Source: Chlorobiaceae bacterium (lineage in GTDB: Bacteria > Bacteroidota > Chlorobiia > Chlorobiales > Chlorobiaceae). Taken from it: DNA of 55,159 bases. Shown in pieces: positions 19,836-28,258 of this stretch; position 1 is the stretch's first letter, and every line of letters starts with the position of its first letter. Position numbers and translations under genes: made by a program. The notes beneath the pieces were generated by a model. That model did no database searches. It was not told where the DNA came from and saw only the letters and a list, made by a program, of their open reading frames with translations. The stretch lies in contig JAAXVR010000020.1 in the NCBI GenBank assembly GCA_013335405.1, forward strand, positions 1-55,159, written 5' to 3'.

Positions 19836-19920
19836 TTGATTTTATATGAAAATATTTGTCATATTTCAGGATTGGCGTCAACAGGGAAAGTCCCGGCAAG
19901 ATTCATCAACCGAACAGCGC

Positions 19921-20637
19921 ATGTTTGCAGATCACAGAATCGAAATCAGGCGAAGAGGAACAGCCCTCCTCTGCCTGGTGTTTTCCCTCCTGGGGCCGGT
20001 TGCTTCCGGTCTGCTTGCGGCTGAAGAAACATACAATGCGCGCCTGATCCGGCAGTACATCGAAGAAGATAAAGTTTATTTACTGGAAAATATCCGGCAA
20101 AAATTCTCCCGCCCAGCCGAAAAACTTGTCATAGAAGCCCTGCTCTGCGAAGACGGTCCGAAGTCCCGGACTCTCTACACCAGGCAGCTCAGGGATTATC
20201 CGGATCCGGAGCTCGACCGGATCAGCACGTCACGCATTGAAGCGTACAACCTCGCCCTGAACGGCACCTCTTCGCCACACCGGCTTTCACAGACGGTGAA
20301 TGCCGGTAGCAAGGTGACCGCTGGGACAAAAAGAAGTGCAGAAACATCAGGGAGTGCAGCGATAACGGGATCCGCAGGAAATGATGCCCGGTGGAAGACG
20401 AAAGAGGGTCCGGAAATAACAACAGAAGGCTATACCCTGCAGTTCGGAAGTTTCGGCAGCCTCCAGAATGCCGAAACACTGGCCCGGAAGATATCGTATT
20501 ATTCCGGTGCCGAAATCATCCGGCAGGAAAACATCTACAGGGTTCGCCTGAAAAAGACCTGGCCGACCAGGGAAGAGGCGGCCGATGCCGGAAGACAACT
20601 CCCCTACGACGCATTCGTCGTTCCATCGAGGCAGTGA
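19921..20637 (+). CDS. SPOR domain protein, exported
   Basis: About 238 residues from ATG 19921. A basic n-region is followed by a hydrophobic segment (TALLCLVFSLLGPVASGLLA), forming a signal peptide or anchor ending near AAEE. A helical middle and a low-complexity Ser/Thr/Gly-rich linker follow (about 120-165), then a C-terminal SPOR domain (YTLQFGSFGSLQNAETLARK onwards). SPOR domains bind denuded septal peptidoglycan glycans, so the protein probably acts in the periplasm at division sites. An earlier in-frame ATG at 19846 would put 25 extra residues before the signal and leave no promoter room next to ispE. The sigma-54 activator follows 34 bp downstream. Confidence 0.82.
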   Translation: MFADHRIEIRRRGTALLCLVFSLLGPVASGLLAAEETYNARLIRQYIEEDKVYLLENIRQKFSRPAEKLVIEALLCEDGPKSRTLYTRQLRDYPDPELDRISTSRIEAYNLALNGTSSPHRLSQTVNAGSKVTAGTKRSAETSGSAAITGSAGNDARWKTKEGPEITTEGYTLQFGSFGSLQNAETLARKISYYSGAEIIRQENIYRVRLKKTWPTREEAADAGRQLPYDAFVVPSRQ

Positions 20638-20671
20638 ACATGCTCCAGGGAAACGAGGAAAGGATGGCGCA

Positions 20672-21871
20672 ATGAAACGTCAGACGAACATCATAGGGCA
20701 ATCGCCGCTCATCATACAGCTCAAGCAGCTCGCCCTCCAGGTTGCCGATACCGACATCCCGGTCCTGATCGTGGGCGAAACCGGATCGGGAAAGGAAGTG
20801 CTGGCGCGTTTCATTCACGCCAACAGCCGCCGGGCTGATAAAAGCTTCATTCCGGTCAACTGCGGAGCGATTCCCTCCGGCATTCTCGAATCGGAACTCT
20901 TCGGCCACGAAAAAGGTGCGTTCACGGGTGCGGTGCAAAGCAGAAAAGGGTATTTCGAAAGCGCTGACAAAGGCACGATCTTCCTTGACGAAATCGGTGA
21001 AATGCCGCTCGAGACACAGGTAAAATTCCTGAGGGTCCTCGAATCCGGCGAATTCCAGCGTGTCGGGTCGTCAGAATCAGTCTATTCCGACGCCCGCATC
21101 ATCGCCGCCACAAACAGGAACATGTATCAGGCAGTAGCGGAAAAAAACTTCCGCGAAGACCTTTTTTACCGGCTCCGCAGTGTCGAGCTCCAGATACCGC
21201 CGCTCAGGGAAAGGAATCGCGACATTCTCCTCCTTGCTGACAATTTCGTGCGCGAATTCCAGCAGAAGCATAAAATCGTCTTCGAAGGGTTCAGCCCCGA
21301 TGCGGCGGAAATCATGATGCGCTATCCCTGGCCCGGAAACGTAAGGGAATTGAGGAATCTCATCGAATCGCTTCTCGTGCTTGAAAAAGGGAAATACATA
21401 ACTCCCGAAATCCTCGAGAAGCATCTCGTGCAGCGCAACAGGTACAAGAGCCTCGTACACGATCCGACAAAATCCGAAAAACACGAACTCCAGGTCATCT
21501 ACAGCAGCATCCTGCAGCTCCGCCAGGAAGTCGGCGAAATACGCCAGATGCTGCAGCATCTCCTGCACCCCCTCTACCAGTCCCAGCCCAGGCCACAGCT
21601 CCTGCTGCCCGGCTCCAGCGAAGTCTACTCCCCGGAGAACTCCGGCCCGGGATCGAATACCCCCGAGACCCAGCCCGAAAAAGAGATGGAAATTCTTCAT
21701 TCGCTGGACGATCTGGAAAGGAAAGCGATCGAACAGGCCCTCGAAAGCTGCGGAGGCAGCAGAAGAAAAGCCGCCCGGTCGCTCGGCATCACGGAAAGGA
21801 CTCTCTACAGGAAAATCAAATCCTACGGCATCCAGAGCAAGGATCCTTCAGCACCGCCGCTGGATGCGTGA
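20672..21871 (+). CDS. Sigma-54-dependent transcriptional activator without sensory domain
   Basis: A 399-residue bacterial enhancer-binding protein. The AAA+ domain starts almost at the N-terminus. It has the Walker A GETGSGKE (35-42), the sigma-54 contact loop GAFTGA (82-87), Walker B GTIFLDEIGE (101-110), and the sensor/arginine region FREDLFYRL. A variable linker rich in Gln/Pro follows (about 285-335), and a Fis-type helix-turn-helix ends the protein (SRRKAARSLGITERTLYRKI). There is no receiver, GAF or PAS domain, so its activity may be set by a partner protein, by its level, or by the linker. GAGGAAAGGA precedes the ATG at 20672. It is probably co-transcribed with the SPOR gene; its targets are unknown. 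Confidence 0.92.
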   Translation: MKRQTNIIGQSPLIIQLKQLALQVADTDIPVLIVGETGSGKEVLARFIHANSRRADKSFIPVNCGAIPSGILESELFGHEKGAFTGAVQSRKGYFESADKGTIFLDEIGEMPLETQVKFLRVLESGEFQRVGSSESVYSDARIIAATNRNMYQAVAEKNFREDLFYRLRSVELQIPPLRERNRDILLLADNFVREFQQKHKIVFEGFSPDAAEIMMRYPWPGNVRELRNLIESLLVLEKGKYITPEILEKHLVQRNRYKSLVHDPTKSEKHELQVIYSSILQLRQEVGEIRQMLQHLLHPLYQSQPRPQLLLPGSSEVYSPENSGPGSNTPETQPEKEMEILHSLDDLERKAIEQALESCGGSRRKAARSLGITERTLYRKIKSYGIQSKDPSAPPLDA

Positions 21872-21888
21872 ACCCGTTCCGGGCTGTT

Positions 21889-23505
21889 TCAGGATGAAGG
21901 CCTGGGGGACTTGCGAATGCTCAGCACAACCGCAGTAAAAGAGAGAAGCACCGAGACGGCAAGTGCGGCTTTCGGCAGCAGATCGGGGTACATGGTATAC
22001 AATGTCAGCGAGGTTTCAAGGGGAATTTCCGCTGTCAGCGACCCTTCCCGCCACCATGGAATTTCCGATATGGTACGGCCGTATTTATCGATGAAAGCCG
22101 TCACGCCCGTGTTTGCGCACCGGGCCAGCGCCCGTCTGTTCTCTATGCAGCGAAGCCGCCCGATTGCGAGATGCTGATAGGGACCGTACGATGTGGAATA
22201 CCATCCGTCGTTGGTCACGAGGGTCAGGAAGCTCGCCCCTTTGCGCACGAACTCGGATACAAGACCCGGAAATATCGATTCGTAGCAGATAATGTCGCAA
22301 GTCAGGACTTTCCGGTAGCGTCGCGAATCGAGGCGCATGATCGTGGTTTCGCTGCCCTTCCCCCAGCTTTTCAGCCCTGCAAGCGAAAAATTCAGCTTCT
22401 CGAGCCAGGGAAAGAGCTCGACATAGGGGACCCTTTCACCGAAAGGTACGAGCCGCATCTTGTGGTAAACCTGCGGTTCCGGCATACCGGGCAGAAGAAG
22501 CATGGACGCGTTGTATGACTCGGATACGGCATTTTCGTCGCCATACGGCCTGGAGTGGCTTCCTGAAGGAAAATAGACGATGTCGGAGAAACCCGACAGA
22601 AGCGCCGTATTCCACTTTCGCAGCGATCCCCTGAGCTGTTGAAAGTCCCCGGCATAGGTGTTGTCGAGGATATGGAACGGAATTGCCGTTTCCGGCCAGA
22701 TCACGAGCTCGGGCCTGTTCTCCCTCACGGCATGGTCCGTCATCCGGTAATAACGCTCCATGATACCGGAACTGTTGTACCGTTCCCATTTCTGTGAAGG
22801 ATCGATATTCGGCTGCACCAGAGTGACACGTAACCTGGCCTCTGCGCCCGGAGCAACCGCATTTCCCCGAAAAACGGACGAGGCATACACCAGAGGCAGA
22901 ACGATCATGACTCCCATCACCGCCAGGGCCCGGAGCGCCTCCTTGCGGGTACCGGTCAATGCAAGAACAGCGAGGACATTGAACCACAGAACCCAGAAAC
23001 TGATTCCCCAGACGCCGGTACTATCGGCATACTGAACCATGTAATTGAGCGTTGCCTGGGAGTTGCCAAGCGTGAGCCAGCCGAGTGAAAAATCCTGCTG
23101 CATGTAAGCCCACTCCCACGACACCCAAACGAAAGGAAGCGAAAAAAGGGCGAAACGGAATCCGGCCGCTTTTTTCAGCAGATAAAAAATGAACATCGGC
23201 ACCGTGAGGAAGAATGCCTGGACAAAAACGGTGAGTATGCCTCCCGGCAGGGTGGCTATCGATACCCACCAGAGCGAAATGGCGCAGAACAGAAACATGC
23301 AGAGATAGACGCTGCGGAGCAGCCCGGCTGCTTTTTCGACTCTCGCAAGTGAAACCAGCAAGGGCACCAGGGCGATCCATGCAACGATTTCAAAATGAAA
23401 AACCGGATAGGTGGGAAAGGAAATACCGAGAAATAATCCGCTCAAAAGAGCTGACTGGTACCATGGCAAGGTGCCGGATTTCAATGTCCGCTCAAGATAG
23501 GTCAT
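21889..23505 (-). CDS. lnt: Apolipoprotein N-acyltransferase
   Basis: Inner-membrane enzyme of about 538 residues that adds the third acyl chain to bacterial lipoproteins, using phospholipid as donor. Six to eight membrane helices (about 15-210) precede a periplasmic nitrilase-like domain. Its catalytic triad is visible as Glu272 (IWPETAIPF), Lys349 (YHKMRLVPFGERVPY) and Cys407 (TCDIICYES). A last membrane helix lies near the C-terminus (AALAVSVLLSFTAVVLSI). I chose ATG 23505. An in-frame ATG at 23562 would add 19 residues rich in Ile and Phe and cannot be excluded. It is convergent with the sigma-54 activator gene and divergent from fmoA. Confidence 0.93.
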   Translation of the reverse strand: MTYLERTLKSGTLPWYQSALLSGLFLGISFPTYPVFHFEIVAWIALVPLLVSLARVEKAAGLLRSVYLCMFLFCAISLWWVSIATLPGGILTVFVQAFFLTVPMFIFYLLKKAAGFRFALFSLPFVWVSWEWAYMQQDFSLGWLTLGNSQATLNYMVQYADSTGVWGISFWVLWFNVLAVLALTGTRKEALRALAVMGVMIVLPLVYASSVFRGNAVAPGAEARLRVTLVQPNIDPSQKWERYNSSGIMERYYRMTDHAVRENRPELVIWPETAIPFHILDNTYAGDFQQLRGSLRKWNTALLSGFSDIVYFPSGSHSRPYGDENAVSESYNASMLLLPGMPEPQVYHKMRLVPFGERVPYVELFPWLEKLNFSLAGLKSWGKGSETTIMRLDSRRYRKVLTCDIICYESIFPGLVSEFVRKGASFLTLVTNDGWYSTSYGPYQHLAIGRLRCIENRRALARCANTGVTAFIDKYGRTISEIPWWREGSLTAEIPLETSLTLYTMYPDLLPKAALAVSVLLSFTAVVLSIRKSPRPSS

Positions 23506-23562
23506 CTGATGAATACAAAGGGTTATCGGCTTGAATATAAAAGAAATAACCATCACATCCAT

Positions 23563-23737
23563 CCCGGGTTTCAGGCAGGGCCGCCAGCAACCCGTGTCTG
23601 CCGCCGGATGATATTTTACTTTAAATATTGATATTTATTCTTTAAATTTGTTTCAAGCTGTTATTTAACAGGAATTAACTGCAAGCATTTCCTGAAAATA
23701 TCCAATCTCAACGCCACCAGAAAAAGGAGAACTCATT
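23563..23737 (+). promoter_or_regulatory. fmoA upstream region: AT-rich tract, palindrome and strong ribosome binding site
   Basis: The fmoA leader starts with a very AT-rich tract (about 23615-23670) containing two copies of CTTTAAAT, and a perfect inverted repeat CTGTTA-TT-TAACAG at 23658-23671. The inverted repeat could be an operator or a leader hairpin. A textbook Shine-Dalgarno sequence, AAGGAG at 23724-23729, stands 8 nt before the ATG, stronger than for most genes in the window and as expected for an abundant antenna protein. No -35/-10 pair can be chosen with confidence. Confidence 0.45.
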
Positions 23738-24838
23738 ATGGCTCTTTTCGGCACAAAAGACACCACCACCGCACACTCGGATTATGAAATTATCCTTGAG
23801 GGCGGCGCGAGCTCATGGGGAAAAGTAAAAGGCCGGGCGAAAGTGAATGTGCCCCCTGCCCTGCCCCTTCTGCCCGCAGACTGCAATGTCAAAATCAACG
23901 TTAAACCTCTCGATCCCGCAAAAGGATTCGTCAGGTTTTCGGCAGTTATCGAGTCAATTGTCGACAGCACGAAAAACAAGCTTGTCGTGGAAGCCGACAT
24001 CGCCAATGAAACCAAGGAGAGAAGGATCTGCGTAGGCGAAGGCAGCGTCTCGGTCGGTGATTTCTCCCACTCTTTCTCCTTCGAAGGCTCCGTTGTCAAT
24101 CTCTTCTACTACCGTTCCGATGCAGTGCGCAGAAATGTCCCGAACCCGATTTACATGCAGGGGCGCCAGTTCCACGATATCATCATGAAAGTGCCTCTCG
24201 ACAACAACGACGTCATCGACACATGGGAAGGCACCCTGAAAGCCCTGCAGTCAACCGGCACGTTCAACGACTGGATCCGCGAGTTCTGGTTCATCGGACC
24301 TGCCTTCACCGCACTGAACGAAGGCGGCCAGAGGATTTCCAAGATCGAGGTCAACAGCATCGGCACCCAGAGCGGTGAAAAAGGCCCTGTCGGTGTAACG
24401 AGGTGGCGTTTCTCACACGGCGGTTCCGGTATCGTCGACTCGATCGCACGCTGGTCGGAGCTCTTCCCGTCAGACAAGCTCAACAGGCCGGCATCGGTCG
24501 AAGCAGGATTCCGTTCCGATTCACAGGGCATCGAAGTCAAGGTTGACGGCGAATTCCCCGGCGTATCGGTTGATGCAGGCGGCGGCCTCCGCAGGATACT
24601 CAACCACCCGCTCATTCCGCTGGTTCACCACGGCATGGTCGGAAAGTTCAACGACTTCACCGTCGACACCCAGCTCAAGATCGTTCTTCCCAAAGGATAC
24701 AAGGTCCGTTACGCGGCTCCCCAGTTCCGTTCGCAGAACCTCGAGGAATACCGCTGGAGCGGCGGAGCTTATGCCCGCTGGGTCGAGCACGTCTGCAAAG
24801 GCGGCACCGGACAGTTCGAAGTTCTCTATGCTCAGTAA
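23738..24838 (+). CDS. fmoA: Fenna-Matthews-Olson bacteriochlorophyll a antenna protein
   Basis: A 366-residue water-soluble antenna protein. It forms trimers between the chlorosome baseplate and the type I reaction centre and passes excitation energy through bound bacteriochlorophyll a. The whole sequence is typical of the family, starting MALFGTKDTTTAHSDYEIIL and ending with a conserved VCKGGTGQFEVLYAQ tail. The Mg-ligand histidines can be seen at 111, 146, 290, 297 and 298 counting the first Met (FSHSF, QFHDII, LNHPLIPLVHHGMVG). Its occurrence is limited to green sulfur bacteria and a few related phototrophs, so it identifies the organism. It is a single-gene unit: lnt lies divergent upstream and a strong terminator follows directly. 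Confidence 0.99.
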   Translation: MALFGTKDTTTAHSDYEIILEGGASSWGKVKGRAKVNVPPALPLLPADCNVKINVKPLDPAKGFVRFSAVIESIVDSTKNKLVVEADIANETKERRICVGEGSVSVGDFSHSFSFEGSVVNLFYYRSDAVRRNVPNPIYMQGRQFHDIIMKVPLDNNDVIDTWEGTLKALQSTGTFNDWIREFWFIGPAFTALNEGGQRISKIEVNSIGTQSGEKGPVGVTRWRFSHGGSGIVDSIARWSELFPSDKLNRPASVEAGFRSDSQGIEVKVDGEFPGVSVDAGGGLRRILNHPLIPLVHHGMVGKFNDFTVDTQLKIVLPKGYKVRYAAPQFRSQNLEEYRWSGGAYARWVEHVCKGGTGQFEVLYAQ

Positions 24839-24860
24839 GGACTGTTTTGCACAGTAATCG

Positions 24861-24891
24861 AAAGACCGGCGAATGCCGGTCTTTCTTTTTT
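24861..24891 (+). terminator. Rho-independent terminator of fmoA
   Basis: A perfect 10-bp stem, AAAGACCGGC, pairs with GCCGGTCTTT around a GAAT tetraloop, followed by a T-rich tail (CTTTTTT). It starts 22 bp after the fmoA stop. The A/T-rich stem base could also end minus-strand transcripts. Confidence 0.93.
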
Positions 24892-24900
24892 CCCCTTCTC

Positions 24901-25302
24901 CTACCCGAGAAGCTGGAGGATATCCTCTATCTCTTCCCTGATCTCCTGCAGGAGCAGCATCCTGCGTTCGTCAACGACTGAGTGCTTTTTCTTTTCGACC
25001 CCTATCTGTTTCTGGAGCTTGAGGATTTCGGTGATTTTATGATCCTCTTCGCTGTCGCGGATGACCCCCTTGACAATATCGCTTGCCTTGCCGAGCCTGT
25101 AACCCTTTTCGTGGACAAGTTCCTTGATATTCAGCACCAGGGCGATATCGCGGTTCGTGTATCGCCTGTTGCCCCTGGTATCCCTTGCAGGTGCCAGTTC
25201 GGTAAAAAAGGTTTCCCAGTAGCGGAGAAGATAGGCCGGCACACCGGCGATCTTGCTGACCTCACTGATGGAGTAGTAGTTCTTGCTCGACTCGAATGCC
25301 AT
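24901..25302 (-). CDS. MerR family transcriptional regulator
   Basis: About 133 residues from ATG 25302. The N-terminal winged helix-turn-helix has the MerR pattern YYSISEVSKIAGVPAYLLRYWE, followed by the wing (DTRGNRRYTNRDIALVLNI) and a C-terminal helix rich in charged residues that should form the dimer coiled coil. There is no cysteine-based metal site and no ligand-binding domain. It resembles the short HTH_17/MerR-like regulators found near ribosomal or cell-shape genes. An in-frame upstream ATG at 25371 would add 23 unlike residues. It lies convergent with fmoA, separated only by the terminator, and its regulon is unknown. Confidence 0.85.
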   Translation of the reverse strand: MAFESSKNYYSISEVSKIAGVPAYLLRYWETFFTELAPARDTRGNRRYTNRDIALVLNIKELVHEKGYRLGKASDIVKGVIRDSEEDHKITEILKLQKQIGVEKKKHSVVDERRMLLLQEIREEIEDILQLLG

Positions 25303-25372
25303 GCTATGAGATAAGGGATGATATTTTGTTTTCCATATTCTTTTTATTACAACAAGATCGTTTCCTTTCACA

Positions 25373-26006
25373 TTAACTCATAATACCTTCTGCCATAAGT
25401 TCAGCCTGACGGATCACCAATTGCGTTGCGCTCTCTTGTGCAACCGGAGGGTATCCGTACTTTGTCAGCAAACGGCGGATCGTCCTTCGCATATCAGCCC
25501 GAACCGTTTCCCGCTGTGTCCAATCCGGAGAGACTTTTGTTTTGATTCGTTCCGCCAGCTCCCTGGCAATCAGCTTGAGCGTGTCGTCCTGCATATGATT
25601 CATTGTCAGCCGGCGCATCGCAGAACGCCATCTCCTCTTCGGTGAGTCCTGAAGCAGCGCCCTGCTCGACCGCCTCCCGAATGGTCCTGGCGAGACCTGT
25701 CAGCTCTTCAATAACCCGGACTGTCGTAATGGCTCGATTGGTGTAACGTATCAAGGAGGTTTCGAGGGATTCCCGAAAACCTCTTGATTGCACGATATTA
25801 ACGCGTTCTCGGCTTCGAATCTGATCGTTGAGCTCTGATTCCTGCTTTGCTCTACGGGAAACGAAACCCTTCCTGTCGATCCCGTCGACATACAAAAGGA
25901 ACTTGTCGATATTTTCTTCTGATTTCGACACATTATCAAAACGTGTCGATGGCATCAACAGGTCATGGGAACATGTCGATACGACGACTGACAAGAGAGT
26001 GCTCAT
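25373..26006 (-). pseudogene. hsdR: Remnant of type I restriction subunit HsdR (C-terminal tail), frameshifted
   Basis: Only the C-terminal helical domain of HsdR can be recognised. The first part, from ATG 26006, contains RYTNRAITTVRVIEELTGLA, then TIREAVEQGAASGLTEEEMAF, up to ADNES near 25603. The rest continues in another frame (MQDDTLKLIARELAERIKTK, SPDWTQRETVRADMRRTIRR, LLTKYGYPP) to the stop at 25373. One extra base near 25595-25605 explains the shift. The motor and nuclease domains, normally about 700 residues, are gone. The first ~70 residues (MSTLLSVVVSTCSHDLLMPS onwards) do not look like HsdR and may be the start of a lost gene such as hsdS. Its ATG still overlaps the fic stop as ATGA. 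Confidence 0.8.
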
Positions 26007-27094
26007 GGATGCCCCTCCTTGAGCAGCTCGAGCAGGGCGAGATTCACATAGATACGCTCACGTCCGACCATCTCGCTGGCAAGGATACCGGCATTTTCGA
26101 GAGCACGGAGGTATTCGGCGGCGGTTTGCCGTTTGGCAATTCCTGCATCGACCAGAAATGAGATTTTGGTGTAGGGCTGGTGGAAAATCAGTTCAACAAG
26201 CTCTTTGGTATATATCCTCGGCAGATCGCGACGAACAAGCTCGATCGTCTGGTCAAGAAGCTGGCGGATGGACAGAATGCGACCGGTGGTCCAGCGGGCC
26301 GTCTCCTCCACACCACGGAGCATGAAGACGATCCATGATTCCCAGTCTCGCCCGCTGGAAACTTCGAGAAGCAGACGATAGTACTCCATCTTGTTCCGAA
26401 TGAGATAACCACTGAGGTAGAGCACCGGGATATCGAGCAAACCCGCATGAATAAGATAGAGGATATTGAGAATACGACCGGTGCGCCCATTGCCGTCGGA
26501 AAAGGGGTGAATGGCTTCGAATTGGTAATGGACGACGGCCATGCGAATCAGTTCATCCGGACCATCGTTGTGAAATAAAAAAGACACGAGATTCTCAAGC
26601 TTCCCGGCAATGAGCGCTCCTCCCCGGGGCGGTGTGTAAAGGACTTCACGGGTTTGGGAGTTTCCTATAAACACATCCTCACCGGTCTGGCGGAAATCGA
26701 CCTTTTCGTCCCGCAGAATCGAGCAGACGTCACACAACAACTCCACGGAAAGACCACCTTTCCTGACTACCTCATAGCTCCTGTGCAGGGCGGTGCGGTA
26801 TCGAAGAACCTCTTTGGTTTTCGGGTCGGCAGACCTTGCTTCGTCCAGTGCAGCCCGAAAAAGCGCGTCACGGGTAGTAAGGATATTCTCGATCTCGGAA
26901 CTGGCCTGGGCTTCCTGAAGCGGAATGGCATTGATAAGAATTGCCTGATCAGGGATCAGACCGCCCGCTCCTTTCAACTCGGCCAGCGCCCGGGTTGCCC
27001 TCAGACATTGCTTCAATACCGGAGCGGTCTCGATCTCCTCTCGGGGAGGCAATGAAGGCAACGCATCAAAAGGGCGAGCTGGATCAAAGGTCAT
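26003..27094 (-). CDS. Fic family protein (class II, with N-terminal inhibitory motif)
   Basis: A 363-residue Fic/DOC protein. The inhibitory helix motif S/TxxxE(G/N) is visible as SSEIEN at 65-70, ahead of the Fic core, which marks a class II enzyme whose glutamate blocks ATP. The active-site loop HPFSDGNGRTGR (about 196-207) is complete, with catalytic His196. A C-terminal winged-helix domain (YTKISFLVDAGIAKRQTAAEYLRALENAGIL, split over about 308-340) follows. Most such proteins AMPylate target proteins, and some remove AMP. The ATG at 27094 lies inside the end of the hsdM remnant, so translation is coupled. Unlike both neighbours it appears intact. Fic genes are often found between hsdM and hsdR/hsdS in type I loci. 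Confidence 0.92.
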   Translation of the reverse strand: MTFDPARPFDALPSLPPREEIETAPVLKQCLRATRALAELKGAGGLIPDQAILINAIPLQEAQASSEIENILTTRDALFRAALDEARSADPKTKEVLRYRTALHRSYEVVRKGGLSVELLCDVCSILRDEKVDFRQTGEDVFIGNSQTREVLYTPPRGGALIAGKLENLVSFLFHNDGPDELIRMAVVHYQFEAIHPFSDGNGRTGRILNILYLIHAGLLDIPVLYLSGYLIRNKMEYYRLLLEVSSGRDWESWIVFMLRGVEETARWTTGRILSIRQLLDQTIELVRRDLPRIYTKELVELIFHQPYTKISFLVDAGIAKRQTAAEYLRALENAGILASEMVGRERIYVNLALLELLKEGHP

Positions 27095-27845
27095 ATCCCA
27101 ATCCCTCCAGATTCGCCTTGATCCGGACTTCGAGTCGATCGCTCTCGACAAAACACTCCCTGAGTTCGGTGGTCAGCCGCCGCATCTTCTCTTCAAACGG
27201 CTCGCCGTCATCCTCTCTTTCAGCTGCCCCCACATAACGGCCGGGCGTCAGAACGAAGGCATGCTTCCGGATATCGTCAAGCTTGCCTTCTGCAGAGACA
27301 AACTTCCCGAGAAAGTACTCGTATACACGTCCGAGAATATCCTTCGCTCTGGCTTCGTCGGTGCCAATTGCAATGGAAGCGATCTGGTCGATCAATGCGC
27401 CCAGCCGTTCAGAAGGAATCCCTCTTCGTGCATAGTCACGGGGCAGCTTGCCTTTTAGTTTCGCATTGTCGCGTTCGATGGCATACATCGCATCATCGAT
27501 CAGCTTCGAAATATCCGGGTGTTTGCCCTGGTTCAGGATGTTCGACCACCGAGCCTCCGGCGGAACCCGGAAAACGTTCTCAGCCGTGTACTCATCCCGA
27601 CTTTCAAGCAGGCTTTCAGCATCTTTGCCGTCGATGCCGTCTGCTTCAAGTTCTTCTGTCAGCTTTGCACGACGAGCGTCAAAAGCATCCGAGATATACT
27701 TGAGAAAGATCAGACCAAGGACGACATGCGTGTATTCCGCTGCATCGATAGATCCTCGCAGCTTGTCAGCTGTCTGCCAAAGCTCCTCGGGGTCGATCCC
27801 CAGCTCACCTGCAGTTATGATTTGCTCGTCAGTGCCGGTTAACAT
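27084..27845 (-). pseudogene. hsdM: Type I methyltransferase subunit HsdM with the catalytic core deleted in frame
   Basis: An open frame of 253 residues in which residues 1 to about 188 match the HsdM N-terminal helical domain (LWQTADKLRGSIDAAEYTHV, LGRVYEYFLGKFVSAEGK). It then jumps straight to the HsdM C-terminal region (DIRKHAFVLTPGRYVGAAE). Normal HsdM proteins have about 500 residues. The missing middle is the SAM-binding and catalytic part: the expected GGEFYTP, DPCCGSGG and NPPF motifs are all absent. The joint lies near 27275-27285. The product cannot methylate DNA. It still has its own ATG and overlaps fic, so it may be translated as a small helical protein, either inert or retained to drive fic translation. 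Confidence 0.85.
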
Positions 27846-28258
27846 TTTTATTATCTATTTGGTCAGATTCAGAGAATCAGACTCAGACTTTTTTTCTATG
27901 AGAAAAGTTTTCGTTCTGAGGTGGAATTTGATTCTTCTTGTGAAAATATACATCAATTATTGAGTGAATTTTCAAGCACCACGTTACCTGTTTTTACTGT
28001 CATCAAGACTATAAACATAGATAAAATCTTTATTTGTAAGGGTTTTGCTGTTTGAAGGGTTATTCACCAAAGCACATAAGGAACAAATAAGCGCGATAAA
28101 TCTTTTGTTCTGATCTGATGAGCTGTTGCACGTCAAAATTCTTGATCCCGCGACGACAGATATGCTTAAATCATTTATTTATATTCATTTAATGAGTTTA
28201 AAAAGTTTTTAATGATAATTTTATACATTACAACCGTCACTTCAAAAACTATTGACAG
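27846..28258. other. AT-rich gene-free stretch beside the decayed restriction locus
   Basis: About 410 bp that are clearly richer in A and T than the neighbouring genes, with no open frame of coding character. It lies upstream of hsdM on one side and of the ABC transporter gene on the other, so it contains both promoters. Its base composition, like the remnant next to it, suggests a past insertion. No direct repeats or attachment site could be recognised by eye. Confidence 0.4.
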
